Position numbers and translations under genes: made by a program
Notes under the pieces: generated by a model
What the model was told of the DNA's origin: nothing
The model's database searches: none
Seen by the model: the letters and a program-made list of their open reading frames with translations, nothing else
Assembly: GCF_000004825.1 (NCBI RefSeq)
Contig: NW_008805075.1
Coordinates: 559,788-623,787 of the forward strand
DNA from: Heterostelium album PN500
Taxonomy: Eukaryota > Evosea > Eumycetozoa > Acytosteliales > Acytosteliaceae
Length of the DNA: 64,000 nt
Direction: 5' to 3'
In this document: positions 23,839 through 35,679 of the stretch, in pieces
How the letters are laid out: each line of letters starts with the position of its first letter
Position numbering within the stretch: the stretch's first letter is position 1

Positions 23839-24520
23839 CTAATTAGACAACCATGGATATGTGGTGAACGACGAACCCAAGAATCTACCGGTACCATTCT
23901 CTTTGATCGCAGCTTCATAGATAATGTTGCCAGCAACTTCGGGTTCGAGTTCACCTGTAAAGTTGTTCATTGGTGTTTTGACGAAACCCGGTGCACTGAA
24001 TGAACTTTGAATCCGTCGGCAGCCAACTCCTTTGACAACATAACAGTGAATGCGTTGCGAAGTCTTGCTACTGTTATAGGAGAGTGAGTTGATCTGTGCA
24101 AATTTGTAGTCAGTGTAGTTCAACAGACTCAACGATCCCAAGTCCGAAGAGATATTCAATATCACTTTGGCAGCTCCGTTTCGAAGTAGCGGTAAGAACA
24201 GCTGGGTGACTTCGACTACTCCAAAGAAGTTGACATCGAATGTCTTTCTCAGTGACTGGCTGTCGTACGTAGATGTTTGGTTGACACTCAGGAATACACC
24301 GGCATTGTTGATTAGAATATCGAGCTTTGAGTTTGTTTCTTGGCTGCCTGTACACTCTCGGCATTGCCGACCTCCAATTGTACGAATCTAACATCGGCAT
24401 CTGGATACTCCACAGTCAACTCATTCTTTTAATACCCTCAGCTTCGTTTCTAGCGGCTACATAGGTAATGAATCCTTTACTTGCAAATAACTTAGCTGTT
24501 GCTTTACCAATTTTAGTAAT
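23839..24520 (-). pseudogene. Short-chain dehydrogenase/reductase (SDR) relic
   Basis: The minus strand carries, in order, AKLFASKGFITYVAARNEA, ILINNAGVFLS (the NNAG motif), a VILNISSDLGSLS block with the catalytic Ser, the catalytic pair in LSYNSSKT (Y-x3-K), and APGFVKTPMNNF. This is the classical SDR layout of NAD(P)H-dependent carbonyl reductases. The pieces lie in different frames, with at least four frame changes (near 24430, 24350, 24045 and 24005). The N-terminal TGxxxGIG glycine motif and start codon are missing. It is therefore a pseudogene lying between the two MRH copies. Confidence 0.85.
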
Positions 24521-24524
24521 TAAA

Positions 24525-24888
24525 TAAAATAAAAGATTCTATTTATTTCTTGCTACTATTATTAATAGTTAACTTGTTGTTGTTTACTGATTTGAATTAT
24601 GCTTTTGATCTACAACATCGTTTTTGAATGCGCTGCTATTTATACTTTTCAATAATAGTTCGTAATTAATATGCTGACTATGCATTTTGTCTGGCTAGTC
24701 TTCGGTAAGCATATTCTATTCTATTTGAATTATAATAAATTATATAGATATCTCAAAATGCAATTTTGGTAAAAGCTGCAGAAGAAAAAAAATAAAAACT
24801 AAAAGCACTGAAGATTCTTTTAGAATGATCGCCAAGCTTTTTTTGGTTGTGTGATTATTTAATTTTTAAGGTTTCTTGAGTTTTTTTG
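24525..24888. other. AT-rich spacer before MRH copy B
   Basis: About 360 bases beyond the truncated 5' end of the SDR relic. No coding frame, RNA or repeat is recognised. Confidence 0.5.
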
Positions 24889-25100
24889 CTGTGAAAAATG
24901 GAAAAAATCGTTGGTGATGGAAAAAAAAAGAAAACCACGTAGTCAAATAACATTTCGGACATGAGGGATTCAGGCAAAACAAATTTTTATGCATATTTAT
25001 TTGCTTTAGATAGAATTAGATGAAGAAGAAATAATCACTTCATATTAATCACTATTTATTCGGTTATATATATATTTATTTGCAAAGACCAATAATAATA
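24889..25100 (+). promoter_or_regulatory. Duplicated upstream region of MRH copy B
   Basis: Matches 22323-22523 with a few small indels, so both copies probably began with the same promoter. The CACGTG core of copy A is changed here to CACGTA. Confidence 0.65.
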
Positions 25101-26050
25101 ATGATACATAAACAACTTCTTTATATTGTATTTTCTTTGTTATTGTTATTGGTTGGATTAAGTAGAGCTCAAAGACCATGTACACTTCAGAATTATAACG
25201 GTGACTTTTATGACTTTTCTGCTTTGTAAACTATCGATATTCAACATCAATGATTTGATATTTTAAAATTAGTTCATCAGATCGTCATCATCAATTTCGT
25301 TTGCTAATAATTATTATTATTCTCTCTCTCTCTTTGTACAAAACAAAAATAGAACCTCAATTAAAGACTATACAATCGCAAACAATGATCAAGACATATT
25401 CTACTTTAATATCTGTAAAGATTCAGCATTCTGCGATACTAAGTATCCAGGCAGTGCTACTTGTCACTCCAGCCATTGGGAACCTGGAGTTCCCTATGCA
25501 AACATCGGTCAAACAGGCTCTATGACCATCACTCCTTTAGGTATGTTTGAACGATCAGCTGATTTATAATATTGATAGATTTACAATTTATAAATGAATA
25601 GAGATATATATATTGAAAGAGTAAGCAAATCATTAATCATTAATCATTTTCATTTTTTTATTGTCAGCTGGTGATAATAAAGGTGGTCAAATTCAATATA
25701 CGAATGGATCGTATTGTTCAGATTCATTACCGATCTATAGAAAGGTTACTATTGCAATGAGATGCTCCGATGGTCCAACCACATTAAACTATGTAGGTGA
25801 ATCATCGACCTGTGTTTACTACATTGAAATGAGTAGCTCTCTTGCATGTCCAACTTCATCAAGCTTGGCTTCATCAACTTCGGCTTCCTCGACAGGAACA
25901 CCAAGCTTTTCAACAACAGGCAATCAAATCATCAATCAAAACACTCTTTCAACATCCGGTGGTATCACTGGAAATGGTATCTCAATATCAAGCACCGTTG
26001 GAACAAGTACAGGTTTAGTAACAACATCGAGTTCAGGAATTTCTTTTTAA
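25101..26050 (+). CDS. Small secreted MRH-domain-like protein, copy B
   Basis: Exons 25101-25225, 25353-25540 and 25668-26050 give 231 residues. The signal peptide and first exon are identical to copy A. The second exon has most of the substitutions (for example IFYFNICKDSAFCDTKYPG), which change exposed residues while keeping the Cys pattern. The third exon keeps GGQIQYTNGSYCSDSL and STCVYYIEM but lacks the Ser-Thr hexanucleotide expansion. Both copies appear intact, so both may be expressed. The neighbour 3' to this copy is the intact B-box gene, so this is plausibly the original locus. Confidence 0.85.
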
Positions 26051-26185
26051 CAACAAATGAGTGGTTGGATGAATGAAGTGAAGTTCATTCTTCTCTCACT
26101 TTTTAAAAACACACATGTAAATTATATTATAATAGAATAAAAACAAAATCTACAATTATTTATATATATTATTTATTTATCTTTA

Positions 26186-27059
26186 TTACAAATTGATTGA
26201 GGTTGATGTTGGGGTTGGCGAGATTGGTGGGATAGCTGGAGGATTTGAAGCGGGATTTATGGTTGGCGTTGCTGTTGCCGGTGTTGAGACGATCGGTGTT
26301 ACTGATGATATTGGCGTTGCCGATGCTGTTGGTGTTGCCGATGCTAGTGGTGTCAATGCAATTGGTGTTGCTGTCGGTGTTGATAGTGCTGTAGGTGTTG
26401 TCGGTGGCGATGATGGTGTTGGTGGTTTCTTGATTGGCACCATCAGTGGCTCCTTAAACAGTATCTTTAGATATTGCATTAGAGTATACTTTCTAATGCC
26501 GTAGGTCAGCAGGATTCGCCTGTCGTTGCTCTTTAGCAAACGGTGTGGCCATATCGTTGATTTCGTGATGATCTTCTTGAGCACCTTGCAAATCTCGGGA
26601 CACGACTGTCCAACTTTGCTGTTGGCCAACGACTTGTACTTGTTGATTGCGTACCGACCGAATGCCTTGCTGAGCACCGTCGATTCGACGCGTTTCGTAC
26701 GGCAGACATCCTCTTGCTTCAAGAGAAGATCGTAAAAGCCAATGCAAGCGTACCTCGTATAGATATCGTCTTGAGTGTGCTCCATGTTGACACCGTTCTT
26801 ACCGATACAACACAATGCACATTCCCGTTCGGTATTGGTGACCGTCTGCTCGTTGTCGTTGGCCAGTTGTTCAGAGGAAGAAGAAGAAGAAGAAGAACCG
26901 GCAGCAACAATAGTAACACCACCAAGATGATAATGATCCTTTGACGAAGGTTGGTGATGATGCTGATGCTGTTGATCGATTTCAACACCATTTTGAACAG
27001 GTGAATCCGGATCGATCTCCATAAGTTCAGGCTTTGTTTTCTCTTGTTGTTGTTGTTGC

Positions 27060-27096
<37 letters not shown>

Positions 27097-28586
27097 CTTC
27101 TTTGGTTATAGCAGCAACTCCCATTGTTACACCATCAACAGATGGTGGTGTTATTTGTTTATCTTTATTGATGTTGTTGTTTCTGTTGTTTGTTTTGTTT
27201 TTGTTGTTTTCAGGTTTTATGACATCGTCATCGGAAACACCCATTTCGTTGGTATCGTAGTCCTTCCTTAGGTAGTGCTTACACTCGCGACAAACTCGTA
27301 GTTTGAGCTCTTTGAATGTCTTGAGAATCGAAAAGTAGACTTTTCTAGGTTCGGCGTCATACTTTGATTTAATAAACTCGAGAGGCTTACTTTTGTCTTT
27401 ATCTTTCTCTTTTTTCTCTTTCTTGCTCGGCGTAACTGTAGTGCTATCGATGACTGACAGCTTATCATGCTTCTCCTTCAATTTCTTTGGTGTTTGTGTT
27501 TTACTAGGTTTTTCTTTTGTTGCAGTCATTGTAGTTGTAGTTGTCGATGTTGCCGTCGATGATGCTGGTGTCGATGTGAGTATTGGTGTAAGAGAAGAAG
27601 ATGGTGATGGTGATAGTGAACTATGTGTAGTTGTCGATTTGTCATTATTATTAAAACTATTATTATTATTGTTATTCTTATTATAACTATTGACATCAAT
27701 GATACTGTCAGGCAAAAGATCACCAATATGTACTTCTGCGATTTCCTCACCATCTCCACCTGAATAAAGCCAATCATTATCGTTGTCACTATAGTCATCT
27801 CTATATCTCTTTCTGCCATCCTTTGTATCGTCACTAAGATGATCATAATAACCTAGATGACCACCATGACCACTAAAGTCTACATTATGACCCTGATCAT
27901 GAGCATGATGACTGTCAATTTGCATTCTACTATTACTATTATTATAATTAAAACTATTACTATTACTATAATTGTTATTATATACATCATTAATTTTATA
28001 ATTATTATTATTGTTGTTTTTGGTATTATTGTTGTTATTGTTGTTGTTATTATTATTGTTTACATTGATAATATTTGGATGATTATTAATACTTTTGTTA
28101 CTATAGACTTGATTAGGTATAGTAATACCATTATTATTGTTACTGTAATTTGTAGAATACATTGAATATGATGAAGTTGTTGTTGTTGTTTGTTTCTGTT
28201 GTTGTTGTTGTTGTTGCTGCACAGTGGCGGTGGTATTGGTATTGAAATATTTGGATTTGGCATAGCTATCTACATTCGGAATATTATGTTCAGTATTATT
28301 TGGTCTAATGGTTATTGAATTCTTAAATGCTTGGTTATTTAAGTGTGATGTGCTTGTTGGTTTCTGTTGATGCTCGTCAGCAGTGGTGCTGCTGCTAGTG
28401 CTGGTAGTAGTAGTCTCAGCAGTCTCAGGTTGATCACCTCTGTATCTATTAATGATCTTACTCCAATTATTACTGATAACGGCACTGGTAAATGAATCCA
28501 CTGTAGCTTTGACATCTATACGTCTAATACCACTGGTGTTATTGTTACTATTGGTTGGTGATTGTTGTTGTTGTTGCTTTGGCGAT

Positions 28587-28617
<31 letters not shown>

Positions 28618-28903
28618 GTGATAATTCATTTGTTCTCATTCTACTATTACTACTACCATTATAACTAGGTAGATGACCGACAGCTTTAAATTGGTGATTA
28701 CAATGTTCTAGTGCACATTTCGAGCATATTAAACGATGATCACAATCGACACAAACAAACTTCAACGTCTTATTGTGTGATGAGCAAATAAAACTTTTCT
28801 CAATTGAACTGTCATATTGATGTTGTACTATATGTGGTTGTTGTTGATTAATATGTTGTTGTTGTTGTTGTTTGGTAAGCTGATATTGATGGATATTATC
28901 CAT
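26186..28903 (-). CDS. B-box zinc-finger protein with Asn/Gln tracts and a Pro/Thr-rich tail
   Basis: A single exon of 905 residues. A B-box lies at residues ~38-75 (CSSHNKTLKFVCVDCDHRLICSKC... then H-x2-C-x-H), with the C/H spacing of dictyostelid and TRIM-type B-boxes. A long region of poly-Gln, poly-Asn and Ser/Thr follows. Near residue 534 a second conserved-looking segment starts, KTFKELKLRVCRECKHYLRKD, then ECALCCIGKNGVNMEHTQDDIYTRYACIGFYDLL (about 700). A basic helical region (RYAINKYKSLANSKVGQSCP) comes next, and the tail is built of ~10-residue TPTASATPI-like units. No RING or coiled coil is evident, so this is not a complete TRIM. B-boxes mediate protein association; the target is unknown. 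Confidence 0.85.
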
Positions 28904-29790
28904 TTTAAAAATATATAAAAATATATAATATAATATCTAAAGATTTAAAAAAAAAAAAAAAAAAACAAAAGATTGATTCAATCTTTAAACAACTAACTAA
29001 TTACAACAAAAATAAATACTTTTTATCCTATCTTTCTATCTGTCTATCTATTGAAAAAAGTAATTTAAAAAATGAAAAGTGAAAAAAAAACACCAATAAA
29101 AATATTTAAAAATGAAGAAACAACACAAGCATTAACAAAGTTATTAAAACAAATATTTACTAAAGATATTTATATATATAACTATTTATTTATTAACTAA
29201 ACAAACTAAATGCTGGTTGGTTACAAATCAAATGAATGAGAGTTATTATGGAGAATACAAACCAACAATGAAAAAAACCAAATCCCTACTTTTTTTAATT
29301 TGGTTTTTTATTTTTAATAATTTTATTTATTTTTTTTTGGTTGGACCACACAACGAAATGTGAATTTGACAGAAATTTTTTAAAGCAGACTCATTTTTTA
29401 CAGCACATAACACACAAAAAAAAAAAAAAATGTGACAACAAAAAAAAAAAAATGAAATTTAAATATAATCAGCGAATTATTGTTGTGTCAACTTTGTTTG
29501 CACGAGATAGATATATATTTATATTAAATATTTAAAGTTAAAAAACTAAATTAATATAATAGAATATATAAATAAACATAAATCTATAAAATATTTTGAT
29601 TTTAATATTTGTTTGTATGAATAAATTGCTACACTAGCGACTCATCAATTTTTTTTTATTATTGATTTTTTGTATTTTTTGTCGTTTGGGTTTTTTGTGG
29701 GTGGTATTTGACATGTTGTTTTTTTTTTGTGCTTTTTTTGTGGTGTTGTTATTTTTGCTATTTTTTTTTTTTTTTGATTGTTGTGTTTCG
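28904..29790. other. AT-rich spacer
   Basis: About 890 bases holding the promoter of the B-box gene and the T-rich 3' end of the Kelch-RING gene (29640-29790 is nearly pure T with some G on the plus strand). Poly-A runs near 28950 and 29420-29450. No gene is supported. Confidence 0.6.
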
Positions 29791-32202
29791 TCAATAATAT
29801 TTGATCTTGTCAGAAATGACAGATCTACACAGCGGACATGAAGATAGATTGTTGGAACATTGATCGCAAAGACATCGGTGTTTGCAAGGCAGTAGAATGG
29901 TGTTGATAGAACGATCAGCACAAACCAAGCAGATTTGTGATTCCTCTTTCTCCTTTTGGAGTTTCAAGAGTTGCTGGGTGAGAAGATTCTGTTTGGCCAT
30001 GCCGACTGCCTTGAGACCCTTGTGGTGAATCTCCTCGAGACGATCGAGATCTTTCATGTTGAGCTCCTCGAGTTTGTCACCGACGAGATGCTCCACCTTG
30101 AGACTGTCGACCGCGAATCGCTTCTCAATGAGCGATTGGACATTGTGAAACTCAGTGGTTTTTGATTGGAGTTGCTCAACGGTTTCCATTAGCTTCTCTT
30201 TCTCGCGGTTGAGCTCTTGTATCTGGATCTCCATGGCTTTGTAGACAAAGCCGTCAGCTGCATTCTTTAGGCGTTGCGAATCGACCAACTCTGCCTGGCT
30301 GAGCATCTCTGTTAGATCTTTGATACTGCTGGTAGGCGATTGTTGTTTGCCAGGCGATGACACTTTGGTGGAGGTGGAGGTAGGATTCTCTTTGAGACTG
30401 ATCTTCAGCGCCTGTGAGAGCGATGCGATAATATTGTCTTTCTCTTTGATAGAGACATTCAGTTTGGTAACAGTGTCTTGCGCTTTTATCTTTTGTGATT
30501 GCTCCTTCTTGAGTGTCTGTTCCAACTTTGACATCTCCTTCTCGAGAAATTCGTATTTCGTTTGTTCGGCAACCATAGAGCGGTGTGCCTCCTTCGATTG
30601 TTCAAGCTCATTCGATATCAGTGTTTTCTGTTGTTGCTCCAGTAGCAGTTGCGCCAGTGCATTCTTTAGTTGAGATTGTAAATGAATATTACTATCGCTT
30701 GTGTACAATATAATATTATCGGCAGCTGCTGATTTACTTGGTAGTGACGAAGCAGCAGGAGTGGAAGTCGTTAGCGGCTGATTTATATTTAATAAAGGTG
30801 GAGTTGTTGTGGGTGTAGATGTTGCCGATGTCGATGTTGTAGTGGTAGTAGTTGTTGTTGTGGTGGTGATGTTAGAGTTATTGGCAGTTGATTGAACCAT
30901 TGGTGAAAGTGTAGCTTGTTGTTGTTGCTGTTGTTGTTCCGACGTCAGATTGGATGTTGGCGGTAGCAGTAGTTCTCTGGGAGTAGGCATTAGACTCTTT
31001 AGATCTAACACACACATATCGCTGTACAAAACTCCAGATGAACAACCACCGTAGACAATCATCTCTCCTGTCTCCAGCAGATTGCTGGTGTGGTGAAACC
31101 GGCTGAACAACGTCAGTCCGGCGATGGCAGGCTGCGGAACCCAGCTCCAACTCTCAATGTCCAGAATGTGAACGTCGTTGAGGAAGTTGGTTTCATTGCA
31201 ACCGCCGTGTATCACTATGTATTTACTGCCGACGCTGACCGCGGTGTGTCCGTGTCGCGGCGACGGTGAGATTCCACTCGGTTTGATCTGTGTCCACACG
31301 TAATCCTTGGTATTCAACATCCAGACATCGATCAACGATCGCTTTCCATCGTATCCACCGATGAACACGACATTCTCAGTCTCTTTGATATGGCTGGCAG
31401 TGTGGCCAGTTCGCCCGCTCGGTCCGGATCCGCGCACCGACGGCTTTATCCAGCGAATAGTATCGCTCTGACGCTTTGGAAACTCTAAAATATACAAACT
31501 CGTAAAATACTTTGCCGAGTGATTACCACCAAACAAAACCATCCTATTACATCCACCACTGACACTCTGAACAAAAGTACATGTATGTCCTGCTCTTGCT
31601 TCCGGTTCTACCTTGTCGAAATGAAAAGTACTCCATGACATTGTAGCTATTATCATTATTATTGTTATGAACAATGTGTTGTTAGTAGGTTGTTTCAGAT
31701 AGATTATTGTTTTTGTCTGTTTAGATCATTTGTATTATTATTACTATTATACATACGTAAATTTAAACAATATAAATCATTTAGATATTTCTTGTTGTTA
31801 CGACCACCAAATACCATCACTGAAGAATCTTCAACGAGTGTAGCGGTATGTGCATAACGTGAAGATGGACCTTTCCCCAGTGTGTGTAGTTCATTCCAGA
31901 CACTAGAGGTAGAGTCGTATACACAAGTATTGGAATACAAAGATTCACCCTGTCCACCAAATATAAACACTCGCTTTCCTATCGAGACAGAGGTATGTCC
32001 CCATCTCGCTTCAATCGAAAACAATCCACCACCAATCTTTGTTCCACTGGAAAATGTTATTCTATTTGCTCTCAAGATAGTCCGAGAGACTTCATATTTT
32101 GTTTGATCTAAAAATATTATAATTATTATTATCAATACTCATTTTCTACTAAACTATTATTATTATTATTACTATTATTATTGATAACTTACCATCAGTC
32201 AT
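29791..32202 (-). CDS. Kelch-repeat, coiled-coil, C-terminal RING protein (probable E3 ubiquitin ligase)
   Basis: Exons 32202-32193 (only 10 nt), 32107-31757 and 31646-29791 keep phase and give 738 residues. About six Kelch blades cover residues ~25-330, with repeated GHT/AHT and FGG or YGG signatures (RWGHTSVSIGKRVFIFGG, RYAHTATLVEDSSVMVFGG, RHGHTAVSV, HHTSNLLETGEMIVYGG). A Thr/Ser linker and poly-Gln tract are followed by a long coiled coil (about 440-690, rich in LEKEMSKLEQTLKKEQ-type heptads). A C-terminal C3HC4 RING ends the protein (CLVCADRSINTILLPCKH...CPLC, ~690-730). RINGs recruit E2 enzymes, and Kelch propellers usually pick substrates. The arrangement suggests a stand-alone ligase with substrate and E2 sites separated by a coiled-coil dimeriser. 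The substrate is unknown. Confidence 0.9.
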
Positions 32203-34664
32203 CTGTCAAAGCAATTATTTAAAATTGCTTCAAATTTCAAACTCTATAGATATTACTCTTTGATATAAATAAATAAATAAACTGTTGTTGTGAAAATAAA
32301 TAAATAAATATATGTTGTTTATGCTAGATAAATAGATACTACTACTTTTTGTATACAAATTAATTATATACTATATATATATTGGATAGACTGTTTGCCG
32401 TTGTTGTTATTCTAATGAAGTTGATTTAAATAGACTACTAATATTACTATTACTTTTAATATGATTATTCATAATAATAATAATCTAAAATGTTAAACAA
32501 ACAAAGTTTAATTTAATCTAAAAATATATATATATTCCTATCTATCTATTTTTTTAAAAAATAAAATAAAAACTATAATTAGTACAATGAATGTAAATAA
32601 ATAATCAAAAAAAGAATTGAAGAGTTATGTTATTTGTAAACAATATTGTCTGTTTGTTTTGTTGTGTTTTGTTTTGTGCAGTGTTATTTTGATATTTTTA
32701 ATTTTCCGAAGTGTTGTTTAATTAATGTTGAAATTATAATAAATGTTTTGTGGTTGGTTTTTTGTTTTTTTTTGTTTTTTTTTTTTGATTAAAGATGTGT
32801 CGATTGCTTTGAAGAAAAAAAATAGTTAACAATTTTGTAAACAATACCTTTTCTGTTCTATTATTACAATAATATTATTATTTACATAAGTAAGTCAACT
32901 ATAGTTGTAGTTTCTAGTTTTATAATAATGATTTAATATAATATTAAAACCAAATTATTCAAATTTATTTACTATTTTGTGTTTAAAACAAAAAAAAAAA
33001 AAAACTAAAAAAACCAACCAAATTTCACATTTTCATACGACTTCTGACCAAAACATGCGTCTTGAGCTTAACACAATTGTGTGTCGGGTTTGTGCAAACA
33101 AAAAATCTGAAACTTAAAGGGTAATCAGAAGTGATTTTTTTTGCTTAAAAAAACCAAAAACTGAAAAATCACAAAAAGCAAAAACAAAAAAAACAACAAA
33201 TACTTACTTTTTAAAAGATGTAATATATGATGATGTAAATAACAAAAATCTTGAATATAATACTTAAATAAGTAGAGAATTAACTAAATAACTAAATAAA
33301 TACAATCTACTTTTCTAAAATAATATTGTTATTGTTTTATTTACTGGATGACTGATTAGTTAATTGAATTGTAATGTAATGATGATTTTATTAAAGAAAT
33401 AATAATAATAATAATATAAAATCTAAATTTCAAATCTATATGTCAAACTATAATAGTTATTATTGTATGGATATAAATAAAAAAAGAAATTATATTTAAT
33501 GAAATGAAATAGAACTTTGTGTACTGACTGGCTGGTGGAAAAGCAAGCTTAATTTTGAAATGCATTCTCTTGCTGATGGTAAAACAAAAAAAAAATTTGA
33601 AAAACAAAAAGTTGGGTGGGGTATAAAAAAGGTTTTAGACTTTCACATCATGAAAAACTCACACACACCTCTCCATAAAAACTTATTCTTGTTAATATCA
33701 TACCTATCAAATCCAAAAAGAAACAGCATATATAATTACTTAGATTTTTAAAATTGTAATAATAATAATTGTTGTTGTTGTTGTTGACAACCTACCTCCT
33801 ACCATAACCCATCACCACCTTCCCTCACTTACTCAACAAACACAAAACCAACTTTTCTACTCACACAAACAAAAATAAATAAATAAAAATATAAGACAAT
33901 AATAAACTCCAACTTTAACTATTTTAGTTTAATTTTTTGAGTGTTAGTTAAGTGTGCTAGGTGTGTTGGGTGTGGTGGTTGATAAACATAACAGGTTACC
34001 ATTAATCTTATTAACAAGCATGCCTTAAAATAAAAGTTATTGTTATGATTGTTGTGGTGTAGTTATCATTGTTATTGTTGTAGAGTTTTGCACTTGTAGA
34101 CAATACAATTGATATCAAAGTATTAATATCCAAAAAAACCACCCGCTATTTGAAATAATGAATTCTGATCTTTGCACTCAAAATTACAATTTATTTTTGG
34201 TTTATTGTGTAATTCATACCTAAATTTAATTTATTTTAACATTTTCTCACCTCTCTTATTTTAAAAAGAAGAGTGAATGAATCTGTCATTAGTAAAACAA
34301 TAGTTAAAGCCGAATTTATAAAAAAAAAAAAGGTTTAATTAAATAGTCACACCAAGGTGGTCGTTGGATTTAAGAATAAATAGCAGTAAAGCAAAGCAAA
34401 GCAAAGCAAAGTAAAGTAGAGCAAAGCAAAGCAAAGAAAACGAACATGTTATTATAAATTACTAACGATCATACAAACAACAACTAAAGTTCTCAAAATC
34501 TGAAATCTTTAAATAAAGTATTAAAATATTAATATTTTCATTCAAAACACTCTAAGATATTGATACTTTTAAATATAAATATTATTTTCTTTCCTTACAA
34601 GTATGGTCTATATATACTGTTTACTGTTTTATTTTATTTCATAATAAATATTTATTTACACTCT
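32203..34664. other. Long intergenic region upstream of the Kelch-RING gene
   Basis: About 2.46 kb with no supported gene. It contains a less AT-rich patch at 33030-33130 with a perfect ACACAATTGTGT palindrome (about 33070), a C/A-rich patch at 33785-33860, and a (GCAAA)n array at 34391-34437. Short open frames here are random-looking and repeat-derived. It must hold the Kelch-RING promoter and the pirin 3' end; the extra length is unexplained. Confidence 0.6.
34391..34437 (+). repeat. (GCAAA)n pentanucleotide array
   Basis: About nine units of GCAAA with two variant units (GTAAA, GTAGA) in the middle. It is non-coding. Confidence 0.85.
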
Positions 34665-35679
34665 TTAAAATCTCCCTGATCTGAAATCACGAATTGCTTG
34701 ATCAATTTCCTCTTCTGTACACATAACACTAATGATTTATTTATTATTATAAAATTAGTAAAAATGAATTTTCATAAGAGTTATATATTGATTATAAATA
34801 TAATATACTTACAAAGGTCCATATTGGCAAATTGGTTCACCAATGGGTGCTGCACTTAGCAACATGAATCTTAAACCTTTATCGGATGCAGTGATGTCGA
34901 TTCTAGTTTCATTGTTGCTGCCATCAAGAACTGCAAGTTGTGATTCTTTGACGAGTTTGGCGTTGGTGTCAGGTCCGAACGTTCCTTCACCAGAGATAAT
35001 GAAAACGAATGAACTGTGACCAACGGCGATGTCAGTGCTGAATTTAACACCGGCTTTCAAATCGATATCGAGGAACAGTGGTTTGGTAACGATATCTTTG
35101 ACAGCACCTTTAGTCTCCTTATAGTGACCTGCGAGTACCTTGATTGCGTTGCCATCCTCTTTGACAACTGGGATGTTCTCTGGCATAATATCTTGGTATC
35201 TTGGTGCCATCATCTTATCTTTGTGAGGCAAATTTATCCAAAATTGGAAGCCCTTTAGTTTACCTTCATCTTGCATTGGCATCTCAGAGTGAATAATACC
35301 TCTTCCGGCGGTCATCCATTGTACAGATCCTGGAACCAACAATCCACGATTTCCCTTATTATCTTTATGTTCGAAACTACCTTCTAACATATAAGTTACA
35401 GTCTAATAATATTACAATATTAGTATATATAAGCCAACAACTTTGTTGTAAAAGATATTTGATTTTACTTACTTCAAATCCACGATGACCATGCTCTGGG
35501 AAACCTTCGATATAATCATCGGAATCATCCGATGCAATATGATCCAACATTAAGAATGGATCTAATCTCTGTGGTTTGGAATAACCATTTCTAATTGGTA
35601 GCATTCTAGTGAGGTTTACACCTGCACCATCTGAAGTCTTGAGGCCATCTGTAATTAATGATACTACTCTCGATGACAT
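34665..35679 (-). CDS. pir: Pirin (cupin-fold iron protein)
   Basis: Exons 35679-35473, 35402-34813 and 34728-34665 give 286 residues, close to human pirin (290). Metal ligands of the N-terminal cupin are present: the two His of FPEHGHRGFETVTYMLEG, and His and Glu in GRGIIHSEMP. The signature GFQFWINLP follows, and the C-terminal cupin runs to YGPFVMCTEEEIDQAIRDF. Pirins bind a single Fe; they act as redox-sensitive nuclear cofactors (NF-kB partner in mammals) and can show quercetinase activity. The amoeba role is not known. The 3' exon is short but phase-correct and restores the conserved end. There is no sign of damage or transfer. Confidence 0.96.

Noticed and set aside
27046-27090. CRISPR-like or satellite array from regular TTG units
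   Set aside because: It is a poly-Gln codon tract inside the B-box gene, a normal feature of dictyostelid coding sequence.
1-32202. A functional ubiquitin gene cluster (MYCBP2-like, A20/AN1, B-box, Kelch-RING)
   Set aside because: The genes have unrelated orientations, separate promoters and unrelated genes between them; ubiquitin-linked genes are common enough for coincidence.
33030-33130. Dictyostelid class I small RNA gene
   Set aside because: The conserved CCTTACAGCAA motif and flanking short stem were not found.
33560-33751. Short plus-strand open frame in the 2.5-kb spacer
   Set aside because: Lys/Asn-rich translation, no start context, no family resemblance; expected by chance in this composition.
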